Assembly: GCA_018292915.2 (NCBI GenBank)
Contig: JACVVK020000546.1
Span: forward strand, 85,001 to 149,000
Source: Batillaria attramentaria
Taxonomy: Eukaryota > Mollusca > Gastropoda > Batillariidae
Reading direction: 5' to 3'
DNA length: 64,000 nucleotides
Shown: piece by piece, positions 30,722-41,438 of the stretch
How positions within the stretch are numbered: position 1 is the first letter of the stretch
Layout: every line of letters starts with the position of its first letter
Program-made: the position numbers and the translations under genes
Notes under the pieces: model-generated
What the model was told of the DNA's origin: nothing
The model's input: only the letters and a program-made list of their open reading frames with translations
Databases searched by the model: none

Positions 30722-31108
30722 GTAATGAGTATTGTATAGGCGCTTTACCCAATTTCATGAATCGGCTCAAAGCGCAGCAAACTGAGCCCAACACGCACGC
30801 TCACGCGAATCACACGCATTCTCTCACACTCTGGACATAAACACATTACAATCACGTGGTGCGAAGGGTCAGCTCAGCTGTTCAAATTTCGGAATTTACA
30901 ATTGCATTTATTTTTCACATTTGGTGGGCTGAACATTTCCAAAGCAGAGGGGGAGGAAGCCGGAGTACCTGGGGATAACCCCCGACGATCGGCCCGAATG
31001 AACGGTGCCACATACGAGAAGGAAAAATTCTTTGCCCCGCGTGGGACTCGAACTCCTGACCTCTCGCATTGATGACAAGTCTCTTAACCACTAGACCACC
31101 GACTCCCC
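30722..31108 (-). mobile_element. SINE S1, full length
   Basis: Complement of S1: GAGTATTGTATAGGCGCTTT, AATCACGTGGTGCGAAGGGT, CCCGACGATCGGCCCGAATG, then the tRNA head ending GTCTCTTAACCACTAGACCA. Confidence 0.92.
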
Positions 31109-31210
31109 CCTAAAACAAACAAACAAACAAACAAACAAACACCCCCCCCCCCCAAAAAAAAAAACAAAAAAAAAAAACAAATCAACAACAACAAAAAAAA
31201 ACCCAACCCA
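31109..31210. repeat. (AAAC)n, poly(C), A-rich
   Basis: Low-complexity tract after the S1 copy. Confidence 0.9.
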
Positions 31211-31414
31211 AAAAACACGTAATTAATGATTATGTCTGCATGAATTTAGATTTTGCTAAGTGGGAGTGTTGCACATTGATTATACTCGTGTTTGCTGCAG
31301 TAAGAGCCGTTAAGGTACCGTTAATTAATCTTGCCTGATTTTTGCATACAGGTCCAAACCCGAAAAAGGGTCAAAACGGCACCTACCTATCTTTAGATTG
31401 TAGTGACGTGATAG

Positions 31415-31500
31415 TACAAATGTGACCCCACGAAATGAGTCTTCTTGTGCTATTTGTTCATGTTACAAGACGACTCATTTCGTGGTGAAGGGTCACATTA
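31415..31500. repeat. Palindromic repeat, about 25-bp arms
   Basis: AATGTGACCCCACGAAATGA at left pairs with GACTCATTTCGTGGTGAAGG...GTCACATT at right around a 28-nt centre. One arm has a 3-4 nt insertion. Confidence 0.75.
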
Positions 31501-31544
31501 ATCAGTTTCTGCTTGACAAAGACCCTTCTGAATCCCTCTAACCG

Positions 31545-31855
31545 ACATGGGAAAGAAAATGCGTTGCTATGGCGTGGGAAATGGGAATGGGAAATGGGAA
31601 AGAAAACGCGTTGCTATGGCGTGGGGAATGGGAAATGGGAAAGAAAACACGTTGCTATGGCGTGGGAAATGGGAATGGGAAATGGGAAAGAAAACGCGTT
31701 GCTATGGCGTGGGAAATGGGAATGGGAAATGGGAAAGAAAACGCGTTGCTATGGCGTGGGAAATGGGAATGGGAAATGGGAAAGAAAATGCGTTGCTATG
31801 GCGTGGGAAATGGGAATGGGAAATGGGAAAGAAAACGCGTTGTTATGACGTGGGA
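31545..31855. repeat. 47-bp tandem minisatellite, 7 copies
   Basis: Units carry GGGAAAGAAAACGCGTTGCT and ATGGCGTGGGAAATGGGAAT at exact 47-bp spacing, except one 41-bp unit. Copies are nearly identical. All three plus frames are open, so the long reading frames here are spurious. Confidence 0.97.
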
Positions 31856-31859
31856 ACCC

Positions 31860-32565
31860 ACTGAATGAAGGTACTATGATATGTGAAACAGCACTGCACT
31901 GGAAAAACGCCCGTCCAATCTGACTCACCCACGCTGAACTAAGAGGTACCCTAGGTACACTGTGGAAATATTACAGCGGTCATCCCAACTGTACTAACAG
32001 TTTGCGTCTTGTTGCGTACACGGCCGCTGAACGACCCAGTGTACCACTTGAGAATGATATCCGAGATGATTTAATAACGCTGCATATCGACCGCTTTCTG
32101 TCAAAATCCAGCTGTTTCCTTTAATTTGCAGCACATCTGACCTTCCAGCAAGCACCACCACGCTTGGGTAATTCATTTGTATCTTTTGCTATGGTTTGAT
32201 CCGATTGCGTTAAGCGTGTACGGTGGCACTGACTATTTACTGTAATTTATTGACAAGGAAACCGAAGACAGCAAAATCATTGCTCAGCTTCTGAGACCCA
32301 GGTGGTTGCCATGGGCCTGGATGATGGCATGCGCTGACTAGATCGGTCCGAAAGCTGGGCAAGAGTGGATATAGGTGGATGGGGGTGGGGATGGTGGGTG
32401 GAGAGGCGGGGTGGTTGAAAGTGGGTTGTGATTGGTCGGTTGAAGACCGGGCATCTGGAGAATAGGGAGTGATGTATGGAAATGAGGTAAGGTAACGGTG
32501 TTGCAATAGCAAGAAGTGCTTAAAAGGGGAAGAAAAAGAAAGAATGGGATTGCCTTCTCCTGATC

Positions 32566-32567
<2 letters not shown>
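31860..32567. other. No confident feature
   Basis: A 60-codon minus frame (31994-32176) looks mildly gene-like but lacks splice context. 32330-32520 is G-rich (GGTGGGTGG words). Confidence 0.4.

Positions 32568-32603
<36 letters not shown>
32568..32603. repeat. (GA)n microsatellite
   Basis: About 17 GA units. Confidence 0.95.
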
Positions 32604-32606
<3 letters not shown>

Positions 32607-32827
32607 AATTATAATCGTTCCAAGCATCGTGCAGCTGCTGTATTTTAGAACTAAGTTGTCGGGGCCGATAATGGTACGCATGACAAATTTACGAGTCATA
32701 ATGATACGCGAAAAACTCGCTTTGTACTTGCAGGACATCAACCTAAAATGACACCTGTGTAATGCGGCCAGATAAACTGCGCACCGATTAAACACACATA
32801 GACAGACTGACACACACTACTGAAAGA

Positions 32828-33030
<203 letters not shown>

Positions 33031-33039
33031 GTGACACAC

Positions 33040-33165
33040 ACACTACAGAAAGATTGAAACAAAAACAACAACAACAACAACAACAACAAAAACGAAAGGC
33101 TTACACTACCCCCTTCCACAATCCATAACAATACGAAATAACACGACCGAGGACAAAAACACATC
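33040..33165 (-). repeat. Dispersed repeat D5 copy
   Basis: Complement of 15428-15530; abuts the CA array just as the other copy abuts a GT array. Confidence 0.7.
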
Positions 33166-33625
33166 AGTCAGAGTCTGACTGAGGAACTAGGTTGTAATGA
33201 CCATAGCCATGGACTGCCCGCAACATTACCCAGTAAATGGCGCGACTCCAGACCAGTAATGGCCCGGGGCCGCACCGGCGGGACACAGCCTGACAGCCAT
33301 GTATTTAACATGTATTTAAGCGCACACGATCTTTACCTCTCCGCCCTCCTCCCTCCGCCATCCCGACCACACACACACACACACACACATCCTCTTAGCT
33401 CTAGCTCTCTCTCTCTCTCTCTGGTACACTGATATTTTTGAGTGACTCTCACTCATAGTTTCGTGTAATATATTGCATTATATTTTGTAAGTTTCTGAAT
33501 TTAGTACATGCATTATGCTGAAAGTTTCAGCTTCCTGCTAGCAGTCTACGGCACTGTACCGATGTGAGTGCCACCTTAGCCATTGTCAAGGGCCGTCGGC
33601 CTAAACCGATTTAACAAATAAATTC
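33166..33625. other. Unassigned; LINE-like 3' words near 33590
   Basis: AGGGCCGTCGGCCTAAACCG then ACAAATAAATTCTGGAGTCT resembles the tail at 30075, suggesting a second decayed copy of the same retroelement 3' end. Upstream is unremarkable. Confidence 0.45.
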
Positions 33626-33629
33626 TGGA

Positions 33630-33879
<250 letters not shown>

Positions 33880-34060
33880 TTGTCCTGATCTATGAAACAT
33901 GTGCGGAGTTAGACACAGCGATGTTAATGCTGCAAGCTAGAACAGTAAATGATACTAGTATTTGTGTAATAACTATTATATACATATTAGCGGCGCTGTC
34001 TCGTCAAAATGCAAAAGCATAATATGACTTGGCATGTTTAATAAACAAGTGGAATACAGT

Positions 34061-34062
<2 letters not shown>

Positions 34063-34118
<56 letters not shown>
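34063..34118. repeat. (CA)n microsatellite
   Basis: About 28 CA units. Confidence 0.97.
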
Positions 34119-34121
<3 letters not shown>

Positions 34122-34299
34122 TCAACACTGACAGAACAGAAAGACAAAGTTGACATTGAGTTGACCCGAACCTCCCTGTTCAACCTCCCTTGCTCTGCTT
34201 TCAAAAAAAAAAAAAAAAATCTCATCTAATACTCTTTTGGTCCATTTCGCTAAAAGGTCAAACCCGCGCGCGAGCGAACATCCGATTAGCGGAGCACTG

Positions 34300-34571
34300 C
34301 TGCAGCCCGCAATCTGATTGGTGGGGATGTAACCCAATTTCTGATTGGTGGATGTAACGTATTCTCATATCGTAAACCCCCTCGGCTTCGGGTCACATCC
34401 CAGTGATAGCACTGCATCTTGCTATAACAACATTATGATATCGAATTCGATGAAACTTGTGATCAGTCAAGCGGTAACGGCCTGGCGGCGCCCACTACGC
34501 ACCCGGACAGACTCACAAGCTGATTGTTGGCGGAACTGGACAGACACGTTATAACACGGGGGACAATCAAC
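34300..34571 (+). promoter_or_regulatory. Promoter-like region: duplicated CTGATTGGTGG
   Basis: CTGATTGGTGG with following GATGTAAC occurs twice (about 34313 and 34341), giving two inverted CCAAT boxes. A third CTGATTGTTGG is at about 34521. An ATG with a perfect invertebrate context (CAACATGGC) follows at 34572 and opens MAGIFPAVTLFQRSLTTFLL before a truncated SINE. Confidence 0.3.
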
Positions 34572-34636
34572 ATGGCGGGCATTTTCCCTGCTGTTACTTT
34601 GTTTCAAAGGTCTCTGACGACTTTTTTGCTCTCAAT

Positions 34637-34862
34637 TGGAAATGTTCAGCCCACCAAATTTGAAAGATAAATGCAATTCTGACTTCCGAAATTTAAATAG
34701 CTGAGCTGATCCTTTGCACCACGTGATTGTAATGTGTTTATGTCCAGTGTGTGAAAAAATGCGTGTGATTCACGTGAGCGTGCGTGTTGGGTTCAGTTTT
34801 GAGCCGATTCATGAAATTGGGTAAAGCGCCTATACAATACTTATTACTATTATTATTATTAT
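34637..34862 (+). mobile_element. SINE S1, 5'-truncated
   Basis: GGAAATGTTCAGCCCACCAA through AAAGCGCCTATACAATACTT and (ATT)n. Confidence 0.9.
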
Positions 34863-34884
34863 GTGTGTGAAACGTATGAGCATT

Positions 34885-34925
34885 CACGCGCGAACTAGCA
34901 GATGTACCCGGCTTTGCCGAGAGAT
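34885..34925 (-). mobile_element. RTE-type LINE 3' terminal word
   Basis: On the minus strand GGCAAAGCCGGGTACATCTG then CTAGTT, the GAAGCCGGGTA..TGCTAGT style ending seen in RTE/BovB-like LINEs; only the extreme 3' end is recognisable. Confidence 0.4.
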
Positions 34926-35113
34926 CGCGCGATGGCGGGTAATAAGAATTTGCAATGCGAAGTCGCCGAACTGAACAATGGAATTACCTCCCGTGGACCA
35001 GTAACCCGTGGAAATGTTGGATAATGACATAATTTTTCGAGATTTTTCCTCGCCAGATTCTTTCCGCCACGACACGACACGTGACTTTACTTAAGAGCAA
35101 TCGTCGTTCCAAC

Positions 35114-35284
35114 GGGGAGCCGGGTTGGTCGAATGGTAGAGCGTTGGACTTCTAATTCTCGGGTCGTGAGTTCGATCCCGGCTGGGGCCAAATATTTGTG
35201 CTGGCTTTTTCATCGTTGCCCCGTCTTTGATATCACCCTATGTGGTGGAAAAGGACGTTAAACCCCCAAACACGCCCCCACCCA
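35114..35284 (+). mobile_element. SINE S2, full length, with TSD
   Basis: Direct repeats TCGTCGTTCCAAC and TCGTCGTTGCAAC flank a complete S2. Confidence 0.93.
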
Positions 35285-35489
35285 CTCGTCGTTGCAACAT
35301 TTGAATCGTAGTACCACCTGAAACATTTCGGGCCATGTTCATTACCCCCCAGTATTAGATGTAGAGACTCAGATCTAGAGTAATTCGATTTTTTACGTGG
35401 TCCCCGACGTAGAGGGGCCAAACAGGGGTTCGCATGGGCGACAACGTGGGCACAGACAAATCAAATCTCGTATTTCGCTTGATCAGCAA

Positions 35490-35715
35490 GAGGAGTTTGG
35501 ATTTTACAATGACTTTTTTCCCCCGAGAAGAGAAATCGAAATTCCTTGGTTCTCATTGTTAGAAGGCTTCTGCGAGAACTTATCTGACGAATTCGGATTT
35601 TACAATGACTGGGGTTGTTTTTTTGTTGTTTTTTTTTTGCGTGAAGAGAAACTGAAATTCCTTGGTCCTTATTAATGGGGTGTTTCTGCGAGAAGAACTG
35701 ATTTGATAAAATCGG
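35490..35715. repeat. About 100-bp tandem duplication, diverged
   Basis: GGATTTTACAATGACT, GAAGAGAAA.C.GAAATTCC and TTCTGCGAGAA occur in the same order in two adjacent blocks. Confidence 0.7.
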
Positions 35716-35815
35716 TAGTTACGGGTGATGCAGTTTTCTGTCCCTATGGTTTCCGTTTCCTGTTACCTTAGAGTGAATTCAGTCTAGGTGCCATTTTTAA
35801 TTTCAAACATAATAT

Positions 35816-35818
<3 letters not shown>

Positions 35819-35877
<59 letters not shown>
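35819..35877. repeat. (CA)n microsatellite
   Basis: About 29 CA units, directly before a LINE fragment. Confidence 0.97.
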
Positions 35878-35885
35878 CACGAAGA

Positions 35886-36307
35886 ACAGTCTGCTCCCAG
35901 TGCCTCGCACAAGGGTTGATATCTCTAAATGTAGCCTGTCTTTCTCAGGGGCATCCATGTGGGACTCTTTACCACTGGGTGTCCAAACCATTTCCAGATT
36001 TGTAAATTTCAAACAAATTCCACACGACACGCTCATTCAACACTGTCCATATACATGTATATAGAAATGTGTTACATATATTCTTTTGCATAGCAATGAT
36101 GGCTATGAAGTACAAGGTTTTCCTTGGGCATGCAGCCAAAATCACAACCGACTGCCACGTATGTTTTGATTTGTATATCATGTGTACCCTATCTCTCTTT
36201 CATTTTTCTAGATAGTTTGTAGTTTGTTGTTCAGCATACTTCAGAATAGCAGGACAGCTTGTAAGATGGGCAGCAATGCCTAAATGCTCTACCCTGACTA
36301 TAAACCT

Positions 36308-36343
<36 letters not shown>

Positions 36344-36345
36344 TT
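35886..36345 (+). pseudogene. LINE L-C 3' end: RT C-terminus and tail
   Basis: One plus frame reads LLPVPRTRVDISKCSLSFSG, then ASMWDSLPLGVQTISRFVNF, then KQIPHDTLIQH. This is the standard C-terminal pattern of L2/CR1-clade reverse transcriptases (P..RT....SFSG...W.SLP..V....FK). It is followed by a 3' untranslated stretch and (ATC)n at 36312-36345. The frame is uninterrupted here, so the copy is relatively young, but it is 5'-truncated beside a (CA)n array and cannot be autonomous. Confidence 0.82.
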
Positions 36346-36820
36346 ACAGCTAGGTGTCTGCAAGTAGACCTCAAGTTACGCGGAGTGCCACATCGCAAAA
36401 GCTACACTACATCGGCTAATGTGATCAGCTTAGTGCAGACCTCCAAAGGGGGATCCCGCCCCTTGAGGCGGAAGCAGTACAGAAAACGTGAAAAAAAAAC
36501 GTATATCGCATCTTTGTCTACTTCCCTTACATCCCCAGCGATATCTGGTCCATACATAATGGGCACGCCTAGCTCATACCTCACGAGTGCGGACCTGGCC
36601 CGGCTGAAAAATAGTTCAGATGGTTCGTTAGTCCTGGTGCATGGTTTATTGAGTGACACTAGGCCCTCTGTAAAATGCAAAGACAGACTTTTTTTTTTTT
36701 TTAAAAAAAGGAAAGATATTATTTTGTCCTTTTCTTTCGTACCACTAAAACATCACTCAGAGACGAGACAAAAAAAAAAATCAATTCGTGTATGTCAAGG
36801 AAATGTCACGTCAATGGGAA
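36346..36820. other. Unassigned, open on both strands
   Basis: About 90-100 codons are open on each strand (36385-36690) with no motif; T- and A-runs at 36690-36780. Confidence 0.35.
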
Positions 36821-36821
36821 A

Positions 36822-36823
<2 letters not shown>

Positions 36824-36868
<45 letters not shown>

Positions 36869-37181
36869 GGGTGTTTGGGGGTTTAACGTCCTTTTCCATC
36901 ACATACGGGTGATATCAAAGACGGGGCAACGATTAAAAAAACAAAAACAAACAAAAAAAAAGCACAAATATTTGGCACCAACCGGGATACGAACTCACGA
37001 CCCGAGCATTAGACGTCCAACGCTCTACCATTCGGCCACCCCGGCTCCGAGAGAGAGAGAGAGAGAGAGAGATGAAATGGAATAAAATGAAACTACTTTC
37101 CAAGGATAAAAAAGGTATAGGCACAAAGAACTGTCTTCTATCTTGTCCTTGCTCAACTAGGAAAACTACACTACAAAGAAA

Positions 37182-37185
<4 letters not shown>
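36824..37185 (-). mobile_element. SINE S2 inserted inside a (GA)n-D6 unit
   Basis: S2 (complement) occupies 36866-37048 between two (GA)n blocks (36824-36865 and 37049-37072). The second passes into a D6 repeat on the plus strand (37073-37185: AAATGAAACTACTTTCCAAG, CTTGTCCTTGCTCAACTAGG). The SINE therefore landed in the GA run that belongs to D6. Confidence 0.85.
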
Positions 37186-37246
<61 letters not shown>

Positions 37247-37275
37247 ATTATCCACACGAGAGAGAGAGAGAGAGG
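37186..37275. repeat. (CA)n and (GA)n
   Basis: About 30 CA units, then after a short spacer 8 GA units. Confidence 0.96.
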
Positions 37276-37661
37276 CAAAAACCTTTGATCCAGCTTTTAA
37301 CAAACGTACGGTCTATACGCTATCAGTGAAATGCAGGCGTTTAATAAGTGCCAATCAATAGCCCTTCTTTGTCAGGTGCAGCACACAGAGAAGAAAACAC
37401 TGGTTTGCCAGCGCTTTAGGCCTACTTCGCCAACGAGCTGTATCGTGTGCGATGTCTTGGTCTTTACTCTCGCCGCAGGGGACAATGCTGGGGTCACTCT
37501 GACCTGTCCACAATCCAGCGTTAGCTACTGACCTTACGTACTGCGGCTTCGCGATGAAATCTAAGGCCAAAAAAAAAAAAAAAAAATGTTGTTTCTGGTA
37601 ACCCGACCGACCCTATTTTTTCCCCCGACCCTAATTTTTTTTTTGGGCTGCTGAAAAAAAA
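37276..37661. other. No confident feature
   Basis: CTTTACTCTCGCCGCAG at about 37480 is a good acceptor, followed by GDNAGVTLTCP, reminiscent of an immunoglobulin strand, but the frame stops within 17 codons. Poly(A) lies at 37569-37586. Confidence 0.35.
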
Positions 37662-38106
37662 ATGGTGGTGTTCCTCCCAGGTGATGGTTGGAATCCACGG
37701 AGGGCTCGGAAGCTGGGGCATTTGTTTTATTATGAATGATGATGGAGATGAGGATGATGGTAAGATGATGCTATGGAGATCGGTGTGGTTTGGGACTGCG
37801 GGACAGGGCCGCATTGTACGCTTCCCGTCAAAAATATCCCGGCATTAACCAGGCCCGGGAACTACGGCACCTGCGGTGCCGGCCGTGTAATCATCCACAT
37901 CATAAGACGTGTCATACCAAGGGCAGCATCCAAAAAGTCGCACCCGTGAAGTGGGTGAATCTCGGCTGTGTGGCAACAGCCTCCCCATTGGGCCCATAGC
38001 ACGCCCGCTCTGGGTAGGAGCCGACCTAGGTAGGAAAAATCCCGCTTGCCTCGGCTGGGACTCGAACCAGGGTCTCCCGGTCCATGTTCCGAAGTGCTAA
38101 CCACTA
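37662..38106 (-). mobile_element. SINE S3
   Basis: Complement of S3 from GGTGTTCCTCCCAGGTGATG to the head GAAGTGCTAACCACTA; the extreme head is truncated. Confidence 0.9.
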
Positions 38107-38755
38107 AATGTCGTTTTTGTAAAACCATGTCTTGACTCCTCTAACTACCATATTCGTGCGCACTCCACTCGACACCGTCACGTAAATATACAACCTCGAC
38201 TTAAAACAATGTTATTTTTAACTGTTATTTTTCAAAATTCATGTGAAATCTCTGCACAAGTTACGACCTCGCGATGGAACATGAATATGTCTCACATCGC
38301 GAACTTGGTCAGTGACCTACTTCCGGGCTGACGCGCGTGCCGCTGCCGGCTGTTTACCCTGGTGACTTGCGTTTTGGGGCAACATTGAATTAATTTTTAC
38401 CAACGCTGCACATCCCGGCCTGATGCAGATATGCAATTACAGCCAAAGGCACTGAAACAGTAACAGACTACTTAAGTGTGAAAGGCCTGACGGAAGAGGT
38501 GAGCCTTCAGGTTCGATTTGAACTGCGACAGTACCACTGAGATTATTTTCATCATGAGATCGGCCAACCAACCAGCGTTGTGTCCAAGCTAGTGTCATGC
38601 AGTCAATATCAAATACGGGTACGCAGATGTGCTGGAAGGAAGGAGCTGATTAGCTGCAGAAAATAATCGTAAGCCGTAAGGTGCTGGGGGTTTTCCCTGC
38701 CCCTTCTACTTGACGTTTGGTTGTTATGGCTACATCTAAAACTGTACAGAACTCG
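38107..38755. other. No confident feature
   Basis: A CTTCCGGG word (ETS-type) at about 38322 sits beside a GC-rich segment (38330-38380); no gene is supported. Confidence 0.4.
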
Positions 38756-38757
38756 CT

Positions 38758-38844
38758 CCCCCCCCCCCCCCGCGCCCCCCCCCCTCCTCTCTCTCTTTCC
38801 AAAAAATCGTGTACACACCATCAGCTTATGCTGTCAAATAAAAG

Positions 38845-38879
<35 letters not shown>

Positions 38880-38999
38880 CAAAAAATGGCGTGCAGACCA
38901 TCAACTTATGCTGTTGTCAAATAAACGTCATTTCTCTCTCTCTCTCTCTCTCCAAAAAATCGTCTACAGACCATCAGCTTATGCTGTCAAATAAAGGTC

Positions 39000-39084
<85 letters not shown>

Positions 39085-39085
39085 C
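38758..39085. repeat. (CT)n composite: three copies of a 50-bp word, then (CA)n
   Basis: CCAAAAAATCG.(T/C)TACA...CCATCAGCTTATGCTGTCAAATAAA (about 50 bp) occurs three times between CT runs (38799, 38879, 38952); (CA)n at 39034-39082. The word looks like a LINE 3' end (small hairpin CAGCTTATGCTG, AATAAA) amplified in tandem with its CT flank. Confidence 0.88.
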
Positions 39086-39532
39086 TTAAGTGTTAAAAAT
39101 ACTTAATATTGCTCTCCTGCAACACTAGAGATCTGTTATAGACTTCCCGCCAGTACGAATCAGCCATGTGGAGAAAACAATTTCATACACAAGAAGGCCA
39201 AGTGCCTCTGGTGTAGAAACTAGAAGGTCATGAAGCATAAACGTAATTCCTGGGAGTGCAGATTGATAACTAACACAACGGAAACATATGTGAGGCGTAA
39301 GAATGAATGAATGAATGAATGAAAAGTCGTATCCAGTGTGCGTGAATGAAATGACCATCTATTCTGAGATCTACAAAGCTGAATGAGTGAGTGGAGTGAA
39401 GCGTCGTATCCGATGTGTTTGTGAATAAAATGATTCAATGAACGTCTATTCTGATCTCCACAAAGTTAGAAATGAGTCATCAACGGACCTGAAAGAAATT
39501 CAGCAGAAACTGATAAAGACGTGTGTACTCAC
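39086..39532. other. Intron 1 of the potassium channel gene (start), no other feature
   Basis: Downstream of the channel exon's splice donor on the minus strand. Contains (GAAT)n at 39301-39322 and two similar 70-bp words (GTCGTATCC...GAATGAAATGA / GTCGTATCC...GAATAAAATGA). No acceptor plus coding continuation was recognised. Confidence 0.55.
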
Positions 39533-39872
39533 CGATAGTAGAGACCACAGTGCCCACAAAGTAAAACGATCCGGGGAAGTCCCACCGGGGCCGCTTATCT
39601 CCCACAATTCCCGCGGCATCCGCCAGCGCATGCTTCCGCAGCAGCTCCCTCAGTTCAGTCTCGTTGACGGACGGGTTCCGGTCCATGAACTCCTTCAGCA
39701 TCTGCGAGTAGTCGTCCTTCTCCGTTTCCTCGTTGCTGCCTTCCAGCAGCATGAAGATCCCGGCGCCGGCCGCCATGTAGACGCACATGACGATGGCGAG
39801 GAGAATAAAGCGGGCGTTGTCCTCCTTCAGGTGCAGCACCAAGCAGCAGCCTCGCCTCCCTGGCCGAGACAT
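39533..39872 (-). CDS. Two-pore potassium channel, THIK type (KCNK12/13-like), first coding exon
   Basis: Start ATG at 39870-39872 has an in-frame TGA just upstream. The exon codes 113 residues and ends phase 1 at ATC G|GTGAGT, a perfect donor. Residues 16-22 KEDNARF, 22-43 first membrane helix (FILLAIVMCVYMAAGAGIF), 44-93 extracellular cap with an N-glycosylation site NET at 70-72, 93-99 KRPRWDF, pore helix 101-110 GSFYFVGTVV, and selectivity filter STI-G(YG/FG) at 111-114. Known: EDNARF, RPRWDF and GTVVSTIG are shared with the halothane-inhibited THIK-1/THIK-2 channels, leak K+ channels of the plasma membrane that act as dimers; an intron inside the first GYG glycine codon is typical of K2P genes. 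The second pore, later helices and cytosolic tail lie outside. Invertebrate member of the KCNK12/13 group: high confidence; exact orthology not decidable. Confidence 0.93.
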
Positions 39873-40040
39873 TCCTCACGATGGCTCATCGGGATCAGCC
39901 CGATGCAAGACCCTCAGTCCTCCCGCCAGGAACGCCCATCGCGCGAACAAGCAGACCTGCTCAGCAGCCAGGCCTACGAAGCTGTAAACGTAAAGTCAGC
40001 CAGGAGGTAATCCTGAGTCAGATGGTTGCGTCTAGAGGTA
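39873..40040 (-). promoter_or_regulatory. 5' untranslated region / upstream of the K2P exon
   Basis: GC-richer than the surroundings. On the minus strand, GTTTACAG|CTTCG (near 39980) could be an acceptor, so the coding exon may be preceded by a non-coding exon. No TATA box found. An opposite-strand ATG starts at 39881, 9 bp from the channel ATG (see findings). Confidence 0.4.
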
Positions 40041-41438
40041 GAACTGATTCCGGTCCATCAACAAGGGCACCACCTGATCAAGTCAAACAGGGTTTGGGAG
40101 CATTCTCCCACACGAAGTTTAGACAATGCGGAACGCCCTTTCACTTGCCAAACTGTCGCTCCACCAGATGTCTGTCTGTTCCGGTCAGCCAGAAAGTAAC
40201 AACAAATCGTAGGTCTTACACAGAACTGGCCGCCTGCTTCGCCCTTATTCTCTCTCAAGGAGCACAATGTTCTGTCCAGCGACAGCCTCTTCTCGGAAAA
40301 AAAGGCGGGCGATGTTCAAAGGCTTGTGGTTATCCTGGGCTTGGCCACCAAGTCGCCATTTTGCGGACTCCCGGCAACAAAATCGTCTGTAAATCTGCTG
40401 TGGGTTCACGGTCAGTATCCACGCGTATCCACAATTAGCCTCACCATTTGTGTACGTTAGTGAAGATCGATGTACGTCCCTGTATCATGTCACTGCCACC
40501 ATCATATATTAACCGTATCGAGTTGCAATGGCCGCTGCGTTTAGTTTTTCACTAAGTGGAGTTTCGTGTCGTGTCAATGGCCTCGTCAGTAGTCCAGCTA
40601 CCCAGCGGTGGTCGTATCCGTGAACGATATCGAGTAAAGTGACGTACCAACAGTACTAATTCCAGAGACCAGTTCGAACTTGAGACAGTTTCTCGAATTT
40701 TTCCAGTTCGCGCGCGGAGCTGATCCTTCACACAGAGTTGCAGCACTCTAGCATTGAACAGCAAAACGTAATCCTACGCGAAAAGGCAAGTTAATGAGCT
40801 TCCTCAGATAGTCTCACACGAGTCAGCCACAAGCGCCTGATCAGACATACATGAAGGTGAAACATAAACCACACCTGTCACCAGATACGCCAGTACTGTC
40901 CAGACCGTTCTGGCAACTCGTCACCGCTCGGTTTTAAGTCGTTCCGGCAATGACAGGTCTCTCCCACGAGACCACTTAGGTCAGAACCTTCTGCCGCTGA
41001 TTTCGTTCCTAGACCACTCTATTGATCAGACTCTTCAGACGGTTTGTCTTCGGGACTTGCTTTATCAACACCTTAAATCGGGTTTTCATCAGTCGAAATC
41101 AGATTCACCCGAAAAAAGATTTGGCGTCGTTCTCGGACACTGCATGACAGGAGGAGAATAAGCACCGTCCATTTTTCCCCTTTCGTGAACCACGTGATAT
41201 GATCAGTTATTTGCCACTTGAGTTTTCTAGCACGTCAAGTTCGCCAGAGGCTGGGATGCAGTCCCTTCGGTCAGGAGAGGTTGATGCTGAGTATACCAAA
41301 GACGGCGAGGAGATGAGACGGTGCCACAGGGAAACCTGAAACGTAAGCTTGACTTTCAAATTGTGTCGCTCCCTATCACAAAGATGCGAGACACAGTGTT
41401 AACTACAACAGCTAGATTAATCTAAGCCTAGTTACAAT
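40041..41438. other. Upstream region of the K2P gene, microsatellite-free
   Basis: 1.4 kb without any SINE, MITE or simple repeat, unlike most of the window. A short ATG frame in good context at 40529 (MAAAFSFSLSGVSC...) stops after 31 codons. Confidence 0.45.

Noticed and set aside
31513..31868. Three overlapping plus-strand frames of about 100 codons
   Set aside because: All three frames are open because the 47-bp minisatellite lacks stops; there is no start or splice logic.
32605..32750. Plus-strand open stretch VQLLYFRTKLSGPIMVRMTNL...
   Set aside because: No acceptor (purine-rich GA array upstream), no start context, no motif.
37480..37530. Immunoglobulin-like strand word GDNAGVTLTCP after an acceptor
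   Set aside because: Frame ends within 17 codons, too short for an Ig exon, with no donor before the stop.
40529..40624. Short frame MAAAFSFSLSGVSC... in good start context
   Set aside because: Stops after 31 codons with no convincing splice donor; no independent support.
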